NCBI GenBank assembly: GCA_031552995.1
Contig: JAVBMB010000076.1
Coordinates: 1 to 15,623 of the forward strand
Length of the DNA: 15,623 nt
Source: JAVBMB01 sp031552995
Lineage (GTDB): Bacteria > Bacillota > Clostridia > Oscillospirales > Butyricicoccaceae
Reading direction: 5' to 3'
In this document: positions 15,583 through 15,623 of the stretch, in pieces
Numbering within the stretch: the stretch's first letter is position 1
Layout of the letters: each line of letters starts with the position of its first letter
Notes under the pieces: model-generated
What the model saw: only the letters and a program-made list of their open reading frames with translations
Database searches by the model: none
What the model was told of the DNA's origin: nothing
Translations under genes and position numbers: made by a program

Positions 15583-15623
15583 TGAATCATGGATTCGGCG
15601 CAACATTATCCCGCCGCGTCCGG

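Overview
The window reads as chromosomal DNA of a GC-rich anaerobic member of the Firmicutes/Clostridia, most likely near Oscillospiraceae. This is inferred from three things: a Clostridia-like EF-Tu, a single-chain pyruvate:ferredoxin oxidoreductase, and an infC-rpmI-rplT operon behind a terminator-containing leader with a consensus sigma-A promoter. Nothing points to a phage, plasmid, CRISPR array or transposase; almost all of it is housekeeping sequence.

Layout: (1) 1-1197, tuf on +, lacking about one codon at the left edge. (2) 1198-1514, a convergent gap with three hairpin terminators, two of them inverted copies of one another. (3) 1515-6712, a minus-strand block read right to left: nadE, mgtC (4-base overlap with nadE), then a membrane diguanylate cyclase with its own leader and candidate promoter, then an M20 peptidase. 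(4) 6713-6954, a divergent promoter region. (5) 6955-7869, a PflX-type radical SAM protein on +. (6) 7870-8115, a 68-base tandem repeat and a strong two-way terminator. (7) 8116-11655, the oxidoreductase on -. (8) 11656-11987, a second divergent promoter region. (9) 11988-13508, a ComM/YifB AAA ATPase on + that appears to start at CTG. (10) 13509-14051, a gene-free stretch with an AT-rich island and three DnaA-box-like sites. (11) 14052-15495, the translation operon infC-rpmI-rplT on -, with infC starting at ATT. (12) A candidate divergent promoter at the right edge.

The genes serve translation (EF-Tu, IF-3, L35, L20), anaerobic carbon and redox metabolism (pyruvate:ferredoxin oxidoreductase, NAD synthetase), c-di-GMP signalling and DNA uptake/recombination (ComM). 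The most noteworthy point is that NadE keeps an intact synthetase domain while its fused glutaminase domain seems to have lost the catalytic lysine, and probably the catalytic cysteine position as well. Other points are the CTG start of comM, the structured leader before the diguanylate cyclase, the DnaA-box-like cluster and the inverted terminator pair. I found no convincing wholly new multi-gene system.
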